Shown: one piece after another, positions 7,661 to 15,664 of the stretch
Position numbering within the stretch: the stretch's first letter is position 1
Layout: each line of letters starts with the position of its first letter
Notes under the pieces: generated by a model
What the model was told of the DNA's origin: nothing
Databases searched by the model: none
Seen by the model: only the letters and a program-made list of their open reading frames with translations
NCBI GenBank assembly: GCA_007132185.1
Contig: SLPC01000168.1
Coordinates: 1 to 47,406, forward strand
Length of the DNA: 47,406 bases
Origin: Anaerolineae bacterium
GTDB taxonomy: Bacteria; Chloroflexota; Anaerolineae; UBA1429
Reading direction: 5' to 3'
Translations under genes and position numbers: made by a program

Positions 7661-9409
7661 ATGCCTGCAAATGAAATCAGCTTTCGCATCGGAGGCGAGG
7701 CCGGGCAGGGGGTCGAATCGAGTGGGGCGGGCTTTTGCCAGGCGCTCACTCGGGCCGGGCTCCAGGTCATCGGCGTCCCCAGCTACTTTGAGCGCATCCG
7801 CGGTGGCCACAACCACTATTCCATCCGCGCCGCCAACCGCGAAAAACCGGTGTGGAGCGTGCGAGAGACCGTGGACGTCCTGCTCGCCCTCAACGCCGAG
7901 ACTGTCGCCGAGCATCTGAACTGCATGAGCCCAAACGGCGTCATCATTGTCGACGAGGATACCGATCTGGAGGCGATGCAGTCCGAGTTGGATGAGAGCG
8001 ACGTACAACTTTTGTCTGTACCCATCAAAGAGATCGCCGTCAAACATGGCAGCGACGTCATGACCAACACGGCGGCGCTTGCTGTTGCAGCGGCGGTATC
8101 CGGCTTTGATGTGAAATATATGATGAGCGTCATCGAGGACAACTTTCGGGTCAAAGGTGACAAGATCGTAAACGCTAACCAGGCTGTCGCCCAAGAAGCG
8201 TACGACCTGGCTACCGATCAGTATGGCCTCCTGGTGTCCGAGGCGCTGGGAGACCGCGAGTCGCCACCGCGCCTCAGCCTGCACTGTAACACAGCCTTCG
8301 CCATGGGCACCCTCGTGGGCGGCTGCAAATTCGTCGCCGGCTATCCCATGACGCCCTGGTCGTCGGTACTCGAGTACCTGTCAGGCCATGCGGCTGGCTG
8401 GGGCATGGTCGTCAAGCATGCCGAGGATGAAATCGCGGCGGTAAATATGACCATTGGTGCCGCTTACGCTGGCGTGCGCGCCATGACCGGCAGCTCGGGC
8501 GGTGGCTTTGACCTCATGACCGAAGGGATTAGCCTGGCGGCCATGACCGAGACGCCTCTGGTGGTGCTCTTGGCCCAGCGTCCCGGCCCGGCCACTGGCC
8601 TTTCTACCCGTACCGCACAGGGCGATCTGATGCTGGCGATCTATGCCGCCCATGGCGAGTTCCCCCGCATCGTGCTCGCCCCACACACGCCCGAGGAGCA
8701 CTTTTTCGCAGCGGCCCGCGCCCTGAACATCGCAGAAAAGTACCAGTGTCTGGTCATTGTGCTCACCGATCACTATTTCGCCAACACTGTCACATGCCGC
8801 GACCGATCGCTGTTCGATCTCGATGCCATAACGGTTGAGCGGGGCAAGTGGATCACGGCTCAGGAACTGGATGACATGGACGAGTACGATCGATTTGCCG
8901 TCACAGATGATGGCGTCTCGCCGCGCGTCATCCCCGGTTCCCATCCCAAGGCCGTCTTTTTGACCACCAGCAACGAGCACCGTGAAGATGGCCATATCTC
9001 GGAAGACCCTTATGTCGTGGTAGACCAGATCAGCAAACGCAATCGTAAGCTGGAAGGTATGCGGAGCGAGATTCGCCCGCCCTTGCGTGAGGGACCCGAG
9101 AATGCCGACCTGACGATGGTGACTTGGGGCTCGACCTATGGTCCCGCGCTAGAAGCTATGGAGATCCTGAACGAAAATGGCGGGTCGGCCAATATGGTCC
9201 ACTTTGTGGACATGTGGCCCTTCCCGACAAGAGCTGTGCAAGAAGCACTGTCCGATGCCAAGCGCATCGTCGTGATAGAAGGCAACATCACGGGGCCTCT
9301 GGCCCATCTGATCGAGACCCATGCGGATATTCCGATCCAAGAGCGCATCAACAAATATGACGGGCGACACTTTACTTATGAGTATATCCTCGCCCAGTTG
9401 GAGGACTGA
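7661..9409 (+). CDS. korA: 2-oxoacid:ferredoxin oxidoreductase, fused gamma-alpha subunit
   Basis: 582 residues. The first about 190 residues are the gamma domain (GGEAGQGVESSG, YFERIRGGHNHYSIR), the rest the alpha domain with the pyrimidine-binding region (GYPMTPWSSVLEYL, KHAEDEIAAVNMTIGAAYAG, TGSSGGGFDLMTE) and the C-terminal transketolase-like domain (MVTWGSTYGPALEAM). This fused gamma-alpha form with a short beta subunit is the two-subunit class that decarboxylates 2-oxoglutarate or other 2-oxoacids to acyl-CoA with ferredoxin as acceptor. The symbol reflects the architecture; the substrate could be another 2-oxoacid. GGGAGG lies 6 bases before the ATG. The beta gene begins two bases after the stop, so the two are co-translated. 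Confidence 0.9.
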   Translation: MPANEISFRIGGEAGQGVESSGAGFCQALTRAGLQVIGVPSYFERIRGGHNHYSIRAANREKPVWSVRETVDVLLALNAETVAEHLNCMSPNGVIIVDEDTDLEAMQSELDESDVQLLSVPIKEIAVKHGSDVMTNTAALAVAAAVSGFDVKYMMSVIEDNFRVKGDKIVNANQAVAQEAYDLATDQYGLLVSEALGDRESPPRLSLHCNTAFAMGTLVGGCKFVAGYPMTPWSSVLEYLSGHAAGWGMVVKHAEDEIAAVNMTIGAAYAGVRAMTGSSGGGFDLMTEGISLAAMTETPLVVLLAQRPGPATGLSTRTAQGDLMLAIYAAHGEFPRIVLAPHTPEEHFFAAARALNIAEKYQCLVIVLTDHYFANTVTCRDRSLFDLDAITVERGKWITAQELDDMDEYDRFAVTDDGVSPRVIPGSHPKAVFLTTSNEHREDGHISEDPYVVVDQISKRNRKLEGMRSEIRPPLREGPENADLTMVTWGSTYGPALEAMEILNENGGSANMVHFVDMWPFPTRAVQEALSDAKRIVVIEGNITGPLAHLIETHADIPIQERINKYDGRHFTYEYILAQLED

Positions 9410-9411
9410 TA

Positions 9412-10290
9412 ATGGCAACCTTACAAGAGTATGCAGTAGATATTCGACCCACCTGGTGCTCGGGCTGCGGAGACTTTGGCATCTGGAACGCGCTCAAACG
9501 TGCCTTTGTCGCTGCCGAGTACGACCCCCAGGACATCGTCATGGTGAGCGGTATCGGCTGCGGTAGCAAGATGAACGACTATATGCGCGTCAACGGCCTG
9601 CATACGCTGCATGGCCGGCCTGTGCCCGTGGCGCAAGGCGTACGCCTGGCCAACACAGCCCGCAAGGTGATCTGCGTCCATGGCGATGGCGACGGCTATG
9701 GCGAGGGCGGCAATCACTTTTTGCATGCAGCGCGCCGCAATATGGGCATCGTGGATCTGGTAGAGAACAATCACGTCTATGCTCTCACCCGAGGCCAGTA
9801 CTCTCCTACCAGCTACAAAGGCTTCAAGACTTCGACCTCGCCCTTTGGCGTGCTGGAAAAGCCGGTCAATCCTCTCGGCCTGGCCCTTTCGCAGGGTGCG
9901 ACTTTTGTCGCCCGAGGGCATTCGCTGGACCTCGAGCAGCTACAGCATCTGATCGTCGAGGCGCTGGATCATCGCGGCTATGCCTTTATCGACGTTATGC
10001 AGGTCTGCGTGACCTACAACCGCGAGATGCTTTATGACTGGTACCGCGAGCATACCTACAAGGTCGATGAGAACGGCGACTATGATCCCTCCGATTGGGA
10101 CGCCGCCATGAAAAAGGCTATGGAGTTCCCCGGCGGGGATCGGGTTCCCACGGGCATCATCTACCGTACCGAAGATGTGCCCGCCTACGAAGAGGGCGAG
10201 CCGACCCTCGAGGCAGGCCCTCTGGTAGATCAGCCACTGCGCACGCGCCCCTGGGAAGACTATCAGATCCTGCTCGATGAGCAGATGTAG
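9412..10290 (+). CDS. korB: 2-oxoacid:ferredoxin oxidoreductase, beta subunit
   Basis: 292 residues. Thiamine-diphosphate-binding subunit: the N-terminal WCSGCGDFGIW and the GIGCGSKM motif provide cysteines expected for the [4Fe-4S] cluster, with a further Cys in VCVTYN. The ThDP/Mg motif is GDGDGYGEGGNHF followed by NNHVYALTRGQ. The beta subunit passes electrons from the thiamine adduct to ferredoxin. No separate ferredoxin-like delta subunit is encoded next to it, as expected for the KorAB class. It follows the alpha gene almost without a gap, and the glutaredoxin-PDZ gene follows 48 bases downstream. Reduced ferredoxin made here could feed the neighbouring redox proteins, but this is inference. 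Confidence 0.92.
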   Translation: MATLQEYAVDIRPTWCSGCGDFGIWNALKRAFVAAEYDPQDIVMVSGIGCGSKMNDYMRVNGLHTLHGRPVPVAQGVRLANTARKVICVHGDGDGYGEGGNHFLHAARRNMGIVDLVENNHVYALTRGQYSPTSYKGFKTSTSPFGVLEKPVNPLGLALSQGATFVARGHSLDLEQLQHLIVEALDHRGYAFIDVMQVCVTYNREMLYDWYREHTYKVDENGDYDPSDWDAAMKKAMEFPGGDRVPTGIIYRTEDVPAYEEGEPTLEAGPLVDQPLRTRPWEDYQILLDEQM

Positions 10291-10338
10291 ATGCGACAGA
10301 GGCCCAGTACAACGGTCGTGATATAGGAAGATGCCTTG

Positions 10339-10851
10339 ATGGACGTAGTTGTCTATACGACAAGTACCTGTCCCTATTGCGCATCGCTCAAAGGGTATCT
10401 TTCTAGCCGAGGGATCGCGTTCGTAGAGCGCAATGTGGAAACCGATCCCTCGGCAGCCCAGGAGATGGTGCGCATCTCGGGTCAGCAAGGGGTGCCTGTT
10501 ACCCAGATCGGTGACGAGGTGATCGTTGGGTTTGATCAGGCGCGCCTCGAGCAGGCCCTGGCAGGGGCACAACGCCCTCGGCTGGGGGCCGGTGTGGCCG
10601 ATGCTGCGCAGATGGCCGCACAGGGCCGAACCTCCCAACATGAGGGCGCCTATGTGGGGCGCGTTCGGCCAGATGGCGCAGCAGCGCGTGCTGGACTAAG
10701 GTCAGGCGATGTCATCACCTCCTTGGCCGGCCGTCCAGTACGCAACGCCATGCAACTGGAGCAACTGGTGGCGCGCGTGCGCCCCGGCGCTCGGGTGCCC
10801 ATCGAGTATGTGCGCAACGGCGCCATCAAGCGTACCGAGCTGGCGTTCTAG
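10339..10851 (+). CDS. Glutaredoxin-PDZ fusion protein
   Basis: 170 residues. Residues 1-75 are a glutaredoxin-like thioredoxin fold with the dithiol active site CPYC (Cys11-Cys14) and the cis-Pro motif GVPVTQIG; the fold ends near residue 75 (FDQARLEQAL). Residues about 100-170 are a PDZ domain (GAYVGRVRPDGAAARAGLRS, GDVITSLAGRPV) of the type found in HtrA-like proteases. No signal peptide or membrane segment is seen, so it should be cytoplasmic. The PDZ part may bring the thiol-disulfide active site to proteins with particular C-termini. A TTG codon directly precedes the ATG at 10339; AGGAAG is 8 bases upstream of the ATG. It lies between the oxidoreductase beta gene and a ferritin-like gene, on the same strand. 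Confidence 0.85.
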   Translation: MDVVVYTTSTCPYCASLKGYLSSRGIAFVERNVETDPSAAQEMVRISGQQGVPVTQIGDEVIVGFDQARLEQALAGAQRPRLGAGVADAAQMAAQGRTSQHEGAYVGRVRPDGAAARAGLRSGDVITSLAGRPVRNAMQLEQLVARVRPGARVPIEYVRNGAIKRTELAF

Positions 10852-10906
10852 CAGGTATCACCGACGAGGTCATTATACATAACACATCATACAGGGGAGT
10901 CGGATC

Positions 10907-11401
10907 ATGGCAGATGATCAGGTGTTGAGAGCTTTGGGTCGTGCCCTAAAGCTGGAGCAGGACGGCTATTCCTTTTACACGCAGGCCGCCGAGCGCGTCC
11001 AAGATTCGGACTGCAAGCAGACCTTGCTGTCGCTGGCCGACGACGAAAAGATGCACGAGGCCATGATCGTACGCCAGCTCGAGGCGATGAGCGAGGACGG
11101 AGACTATGTCTATCTGCCTCATGTCAAGCCCGTGGACATCGACCTGGCCGCTGACATTGTGCCACCCGATCCCTCGCAGGTCGAGGAGCGTGTAAGCGAG
11201 AACGCCGATGAGCTCGAGGCCCTCCAGACAGGTATGGAGATCGAGATGCGTAGCTATGACCTCTATCGTCAGGCAGCGTTAGAGACCGAGAGCGAAGCCG
11301 GCACCCAGATGTACGAGTGGCTCGCCGCCGCCGAGATGATGCACTTTGATCTGCTGATGAGCAACTACGAGGCCTTGAATATGCGTTCCAAGTGGGTATA
11401 A
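10907..11401 (+). CDS. Ferritin-like (rubrerythrin-type) diiron protein
   Basis: 164 residues in one four-helix ferritin-like domain. Predicted ligands: Glu in ALKLEQDGYSFY, the E/H pair in DDEKMHEAM, Glu in MEIEMRSYDLY, and the E/H pair in AAAEMMHFDL, so the diiron site is complete. A long proline-rich loop (about 60-90, PHVKPVDIDLAADIVPPDP) joins the two helix pairs. There is no rubredoxin domain and no encapsulin-targeting tail (it ends MRSKWV). GGGGAG precedes the ATG by 8 bases. A related ferritin-like gene follows 58 bases downstream; the two are probably co-transcribed paralogues. Peroxide reduction or iron handling is likely from the family. Confidence 0.82.
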   Translation: MADDQVLRALGRALKLEQDGYSFYTQAAERVQDSDCKQTLLSLADDEKMHEAMIVRQLEAMSEDGDYVYLPHVKPVDIDLAADIVPPDPSQVEERVSENADELEALQTGMEIEMRSYDLYRQAALETESEAGTQMYEWLAAAEMMHFDLLMSNYEALNMRSKWV

Positions 11402-11459
11402 CACCCTCTAGAGCGATTTGTTCGACGATACAGATACATTCTTACGTAAGGAGAAGACA

Positions 11460-11981
11460 ATGGCAGATGTAGTCGAGGTCCTGAAAAAAGGCATGAGCAC
11501 CGAGCTTTGGGGGCGCCGCTTTTACCGGGAGGCCGCAGAGCGCACTGAAAGCGCGGATGGAAAACGGATCTTTCGAAGCCTGATAGAAGAAGAGACCCGT
11601 CACCTGGAGATCCTCTGCGGACAATACGCGGCCTTTTCTAGGGACCAGGCCTGTGTCTCGATGGAACAGGCCGCCGAGCTGGCACAAGAGGTCGATCCCA
11701 CCGACATATTTCCCCAGGCCGAGGCCGCCGAGAACCTCATTCCTCCCGATATGACCGATGAGCAGGCCCTCCAGATGGCCATGGACTTTGAGCAGCGTGG
11801 CTATGATCTCTACAAGCAAGCGGCTGAAGAAGCCGAGACCATGCACGAGCGCGAGCTGTGGGAATATCTGGCCGACGCCGAAGACAAGCACTATGCCTTT
11901 TTGCAGGAAACCCACGAGTATCTGGTCAACGATGGTGTATGGTTCTTTGATGACCGAGAGCTCCCCTTCTTTGAAGGCTAG
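11460..11981 (+). CDS. Ferritin-like (rubrerythrin-type) diiron protein
   Basis: 173 residues, paralogous in layout to the preceding gene. Ligand motifs are STELWGRRFY, EEETRHLEIL, DFEQRGYDLY and ADAEDKHYAF, giving a full set of Glu and His ligands. The loop between helix pairs is again proline-rich (VDPTDIFPQAE, IPPDM). The tail is aromatic and acidic (VWFFDDRELPFFEG) and does not match the cargo-loading peptide. I use the ATG at 11460 with AAGGAG 6 bases upstream rather than an in-frame TTG further up. It is the fourth ferritin-like gene in 8.3 kb, and the last before unrelated functions begin. Confidence 0.82.
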   Translation: MADVVEVLKKGMSTELWGRRFYREAAERTESADGKRIFRSLIEEETRHLEILCGQYAAFSRDQACVSMEQAAELAQEVDPTDIFPQAEAAENLIPPDMTDEQALQMAMDFEQRGYDLYKQAAEEAETMHERELWEYLADAEDKHYAFLQETHEYLVNDGVWFFDDRELPFFEG

Positions 11982-12017
11982 CGGCACGCGCCTTGTCTGC
12001 GACGAGGAGCCCCGACG

Positions 12018-12734
12018 TTGACTGGCACCATCATCAATATCATCGCTGTCCTGTTAGGGGGCGGGCTGGGAACCCTTTTGGGCGACCGCCTGCCCCAACG
12101 CATGCGAGAGACCGTCATGCACGGCATCGGATTGGTGACCCTGGTCGTGGGCATTCATCTCACTCTCCAGACGCAGAACATTCTGATCGTCATGGGCAGT
12201 GTCCTGGTGGGTGCCCTTTTGGGTGAATGGTGGCAGATCTCGGCCGGATTGGAGCGCGCCAGCGAGTGGCTGCGACAGCGCGTCGCACAGCGCCTCTCCG
12301 ACCGCAGTCTCGCTCACTTTACCGAGGGCTTTGTCACCGCCAGCCTGGTCTTTTGCGTCGGGCCCATGACGATCGTGGGCGCGATTCAGGATGGGCTCAC
12401 CGGCGATTTTTCGCTTCTGGCGATAAAGTCGGTGCTGGATGGCTTTGCCGCCCTGGCCTTTGCCTCTACCCTGGGCATCGGCGTGCTCTTTTCGATTCTT
12501 ACGTTGCTCGTCTATCAGGGCGGCATTACGATGCTGGCCGGGTTCGCCGAGATGGTTCTCACAGCACCCATGATCGCTGAAATGTCCGCCACCGGTGGAG
12601 TCCTCATTCTTGCCATCGGGCTCCTGCTCCTGGATCTCAAGCGTATCCGTGTGGCCAACCTGTTGCCGGCTCTCCTAATCGCGCCACTGATTGTGGCAGC
12701 GCTCCAGGCGCTGGACATACCACTGGCCCCCTGA
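12018..12734 (+). CDS. DUF554-family membrane protein
   Basis: 238 residues, mostly hydrophobic with about seven membrane helices. The N-terminus (TGTIINIIAVLLGGGLGTLLG) and GPMTIVGAIQDGLTGD are characteristic of the DUF554 family (YdfK-like). No function is established; a transport role is sometimes supposed. The start is the TTG at 12018, supported by GAGGAG 8 bases upstream and by the family's typical N-terminus beginning exactly there. The next gene follows after 20 bases. Confidence 0.85.
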   Translation: MTGTIINIIAVLLGGGLGTLLGDRLPQRMRETVMHGIGLVTLVVGIHLTLQTQNILIVMGSVLVGALLGEWWQISAGLERASEWLRQRVAQRLSDRSLAHFTEGFVTASLVFCVGPMTIVGAIQDGLTGDFSLLAIKSVLDGFAALAFASTLGIGVLFSILTLLVYQGGITMLAGFAEMVLTAPMIAEMSATGGVLILAIGLLLLDLKRIRVANLLPALLIAPLIVAALQALDIPLAP

Positions 12735-12754
12735 TCACCCACTCGGAGGTTCCC

Positions 12755-13585
12755 ATGAAAAAGATCGGCTGTAACACACTCTATGATGGCGGCGAATTGG
12801 GACTCACCACAGATTTCGACATGGCAGCCATTCAACGCTCCCTGGACCGCAACCGCGCCCTGGGCTATGAAACCGTCGAATACTCGCATCTGTGCCATCT
12901 CACGACTGACGAGGCGAGCGAGATCGGAGCCTATGCCGAGTCCATCGGCCTGGAGAGCTGGTCCGTCCACGCCGAGTCACCATTTGGGTTCGTGTTGGGC
13001 GCAACGGAGGAAGAAGCCACCGGATACCTGAATAACGCCATCGAAGTCTGCTATGCCGTTGGCGCGCAGGTCGTCGTGGTGCACGCGCCCATTCTGCTGG
13101 GGCTCACACTGGGCGATCTCCCCGACATACCCGAGCTGCTGGCACAGGATATGGCGGTCCTAGGACCTGCGCAGACCTGGGCCGCCGAACGCGGGGTAGA
13201 ACTGGCCCTGGAGAATGGGCGCACTCTGGCGCACTGGGTTTATATCCTCAGCCTGATCGAACAGCTGGGAGCCGACCATTTGGGCGTCTGTGTGGATACC
13301 GGCCACGCCAACCTGGGCGACCTGGGCGCACCACGCGCCATCCGCATGGCTGGCCCGCGTCTATTGACCTTGCACCTGCACGATAACTGGGGCGAGGTGG
13401 ATGACCATCTGCCGCCCGGCCAGGGCAATATCGACTGGCCTAACGTCCTATCAGCCTTGCGCGAGGTGGGCTTCTCTCGGCCGCTGCAACTCGAGCTGAC
13501 CGATCGCGCCCCTCATCGCGCCTATGATCAGGCCCTGGAGATGGAGCTGGGTTATCAGAATACGCGTCGTCTGGCAGGTCTGTAG
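12755..13585 (+). CDS. Sugar phosphate isomerase/epimerase-like TIM barrel protein
   Basis: 276 residues resembling the xylose isomerase-like/AP endonuclease 2 family. Visible barrel motifs include WSVHAESPFG, VVVHAPI, ALENGRTL, GVCVDTGHANLGD and LHLHDNWGEVDDHLPPGQGNIDW; these supply the Glu, Asp and His residues that usually bind a divalent metal. Such enzymes isomerise or epimerise sugars and related polyols, or process nucleotides; the substrate is not apparent. GGAGG precedes the ATG by 5 bases. It may be co-transcribed with the DUF554 gene just upstream. Confidence 0.8.
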   Translation: MKKIGCNTLYDGGELGLTTDFDMAAIQRSLDRNRALGYETVEYSHLCHLTTDEASEIGAYAESIGLESWSVHAESPFGFVLGATEEEATGYLNNAIEVCYAVGAQVVVVHAPILLGLTLGDLPDIPELLAQDMAVLGPAQTWAAERGVELALENGRTLAHWVYILSLIEQLGADHLGVCVDTGHANLGDLGAPRAIRMAGPRLLTLHLHDNWGEVDDHLPPGQGNIDWPNVLSALREVGFSRPLQLELTDRAPHRAYDQALEMELGYQNTRRLAGL

Positions 13586-13661
13586 TCAAACGTGTCCCGC
13601 TTGAGCCCAGGACCATGGCGCCCGATACCGCGACAGACTATGCTTCGCAGGCCCAGGCCAT

Positions 13662-13690
13662 TTGACGCCCCTCTTGGTCTGTGCGATAAT
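13662..13690 (+). promoter_or_regulatory. Sigma70-like promoter of the S1-domain gene
   Basis: TTGACG (13662-13667), 17 bases, GATAAT (13685-13690), about 55 bases before the start codon at 13744. Confidence 0.75.
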
Positions 13691-13743
13691 GGCTGGTGGT
13701 CTGTGGATGGTTACCACAATTCATTGGAGGGGGATCGGCAGGT

Positions 13744-14469
13744 ATGGTCAGTGAGGAAAGGACTGAGCAAGTAGCTCAGGCAGAAGAATCAAAGCAAGAA
13801 CAAGAGCAAACAGTCTCGGCCACTGAGGGCGGGGCGCCCCAAGAGCAGGCCAAGGCCAACGCTCGCCCCTCCGAGATCAGCGAACTCAAGAGCGGCCAAC
13901 GGCTCAAGGGCAAAGTCAGAAGGATCGTCGACTTTGGCGCATTCATAGACATCGGCGTAGGCCGAGATGGTCTGGCGCATATCTCGACACTGCAAAGGGC
14001 CGGGATCGACAAGACCCTCAAGGTCGGTGACGTGATCGATGTGCAGGTCCGCCGTGTAGACCTGGACCGCAATCGCATCAGCCTTACCGTGCCTGGGGCC
14101 GGACGTAGCGACAAAAAGCCCCTGGAACAGATCAAGGCAGGCAGCGAGGTGACCGGGCGCGTGGTGCGGCTCGTGGATTTCGGCGCCTTTGTGGATATTG
14201 GCGCCCAAACCGACGGCCTGTTGCATATCTCGGAGCTTTCTAACGAGTATGTGAACCATCCCCGTGAGGTGCTAGAGGTGGGGCAAGAGGTCCAGGTGCG
14301 TATTCTCGATGTGGACACAGAGCGCCGTCGCCTCTCTCTCTCGATGAAGCAGACGGAGAGTCAGGCAGAGCCCACCTATCAGTCAGAACCGCAAGAGGAC
14401 AACAGTGTCAGCGCCTTTGCGGCGGCCTGGCAAGAAGCTCTTGATAACCAGCAACGCAATAGCAACTAG
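13744..14469 (+). CDS. S1 RNA-binding domain protein with two S1 repeats
   Basis: 241 residues. A Gln/Glu-rich disordered N-terminus of about 45 residues is followed by two S1 domains: about 50-120 (GQRLKGKVRRIVDFGAFIDI, DGLAHISTLQ, DRNRISLTVPG) and about 128-205 (GSEVTGRVVRLVDFGAFVDI, DGLLHISELS, ERRRLSLSMK). The C-terminal 35 residues are again polar. It is too short for ribosomal protein S1 (four to six repeats), so it is an S1-like accessory RNA-binding or general-stress protein. A strong promoter precedes it and a strong hairpin terminator follows, so it is a single-gene transcription unit. GGAGG is 13 bases before the ATG, longer than usual, so the exact start is a little uncertain. Confidence 0.88.
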   Translation: MVSEERTEQVAQAEESKQEQEQTVSATEGGAPQEQAKANARPSEISELKSGQRLKGKVRRIVDFGAFIDIGVGRDGLAHISTLQRAGIDKTLKVGDVIDVQVRRVDLDRNRISLTVPGAGRSDKKPLEQIKAGSEVTGRVVRLVDFGAFVDIGAQTDGLLHISELSNEYVNHPREVLEVGQEVQVRILDVDTERRRLSLSMKQTESQAEPTYQSEPQEDNSVSAFAAAWQEALDNQQRNSN

Positions 14470-14488
14470 TCCGAGATCGGATCGATTC

Positions 14489-14526
14489 ACAGGACAAGCT
14501 TGCTCAGCTTGTCCTGTTTCGCTTTA
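14489..14526 (+). terminator. Intrinsic terminator of the S1-domain gene
   Basis: A perfect 12-bp stem ACAGGACAAGCT (14489-14500) / AGCTTGTCCTGT (14506-14517) with loop TGCTC is followed by TTTCGCTTT, 19 bases after the stop codon. Confidence 0.85.
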
Positions 14527-14551
14527 CAGGATCGGCCACTGTCGCTACAAT
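14523..14551 (+). promoter_or_regulatory. Sigma70-like promoter of the DUF624-like gene
   Basis: TTTACA (14523-14528), 17 bases, TACAAT (14546-14551). The -35 overlaps the T-rich tail of the preceding terminator, so one transcription unit ends where the next begins. Confidence 0.65.
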
Positions 14552-14668
14552 CGGCGGTGACCTGCGAAAGACAGGGGTGTCTACCGCCTCGTCCCAGCCA
14601 GCCGCGCAATTCAACACGGAATATAGCCCGGGTGCCAGTGAACCATTGCCAAGGGAGGAGTGGATCGA

Positions 14669-15379
14669 ATGTTGATTCAAGAGGCCATGAGCGTCTTTTG
14701 GCAGAGCTTGCGTGACACCTGGGAAGAGCTTTTGCCATTGACCGTGGTCAACATCGTCTGGTTCCTCTCGTGGGCGCTGCCCCTCTTTGCCGTTGTCTCT
14801 GTCGGAATTCCGATTCTCACGTTCTTGCTCTTGATCGTTGGCGTCCTTCTCTTCCCCGTCAGTACCGCCGGCATCTACTATGTCACGCATCGCGTTGCTC
14901 GGGGCAAGACCTTTCACTTTGCCGACTTTGTCGATGGCGTGCGCATCTACTGGTGGCGCGCGATCCTCTGGTTGCTGGCGAACCTCCTCGTCATCTGGCT
15001 GATCTGGGTCAACCTCTGGTTCTATTCAGGCCGCGTCGAGGGCCTCTTGGGCTTGGCGATTGGCGGGTTCTGGCTGGCCTTGATGCTCTTTTGGTTCGTC
15101 ATGCAGCTCTACTTTTGGCCCATGCTGATCCAGCTCGAGGACCCACGCATGCTACTGGCCTGGCGCAATTCGGCACTGCTGATTCTCGTCAACCCATTCT
15201 ATGCCTTCTTTTTCGTGTCATTCACGCTTCTGATCGCCGTTCTCAGCACCATTGTCGCCATCATCCTCATCTTTGCCGGCATGACCATCATCGCGCTTTT
15301 GGGCAACAATGCGGTCCTGATCCTGCTGCACAAGCTGGGCAAGATCGACGATCCTCGCCCGCCAACCCCTCCGGTATAA
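14669..15379 (+). CDS. DUF624-like integral membrane protein
   Basis: 236 residues with about six hydrophobic segments (around residues 20-60, 100-150, 170-215). The pattern of a short amphipathic N-terminus (SVFWQSLRDTWEELLPLTVV), a Pro-Val-Ser/Thr-Ala-Gly turn before YYVTHRVARGK and a DFVDG segment resembles YesL/DUF624 proteins, which are often found with carbohydrate transport genes, though none is adjacent here. GGGAGGAG lies 8 bases before the ATG; a GTG three codons upstream overlaps that ribosome site and is less likely. Function is unknown. Confidence 0.7.
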   Translation: MLIQEAMSVFWQSLRDTWEELLPLTVVNIVWFLSWALPLFAVVSVGIPILTFLLLIVGVLLFPVSTAGIYYVTHRVARGKTFHFADFVDGVRIYWWRAILWLLANLLVIWLIWVNLWFYSGRVEGLLGLAIGGFWLALMLFWFVMQLYFWPMLIQLEDPRMLLAWRNSALLILVNPFYAFFFVSFTLLIAVLSTIVAIILIFAGMTIIALLGNNAVLILLHKLGKIDDPRPPTPPV

Positions 15380-15591
15380 TCTTGCGTATCGCTTTGCCAA
15401 GCCTGTATCTGGCATGCCCGTACGCCCTGCCCTTTTACACAGCAGCCCAGCGCGCAATATATGAACATGGTTAAGATCCAGGCCAGTAGAGCAGAGCTAT
15501 GCGCGCGCCCACTCCCAACCTACTCGTGACTCGTGGGCTCTCGCTTTTTCAATATTCGGGCTGAAACGCGACAGCCTTCTCGGAAAATCGG

Positions 15592-15620
15592 TTGATGCGC
15601 CATACCCCGCATGCTATAAT
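15592..15620 (+). promoter_or_regulatory. Sigma70-like promoter of the Lon-like protease gene
   Basis: TTGATG (15592-15597), 17 bases, TATAAT (15615-15620). The expected transcription start near 15627 leaves only about 8 bases before an ATG at 15635, which supports the ATG at 15665 as the true start. Confidence 0.8.
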
Positions 15621-15664
15621 TGAAATGGTAACGTATGACTGTACGTGAGTGGGGAGGTCGCTAC

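Noticed and set aside
10907-11981. The other ferritin-like proteins as encapsulin cargo
   Set aside because: Their C-termini (MRSKWV and LPFFEG) do not match the GSL-R/K targeting pattern; neither does the first rubrerythrin-like protein (LYYTEV).
15507-15538. GCCCAC/GTGGGC pair as terminator of the DUF624-like gene
   Set aside because: Only six paired bases around a 20-base loop, too weak although a T-run follows.
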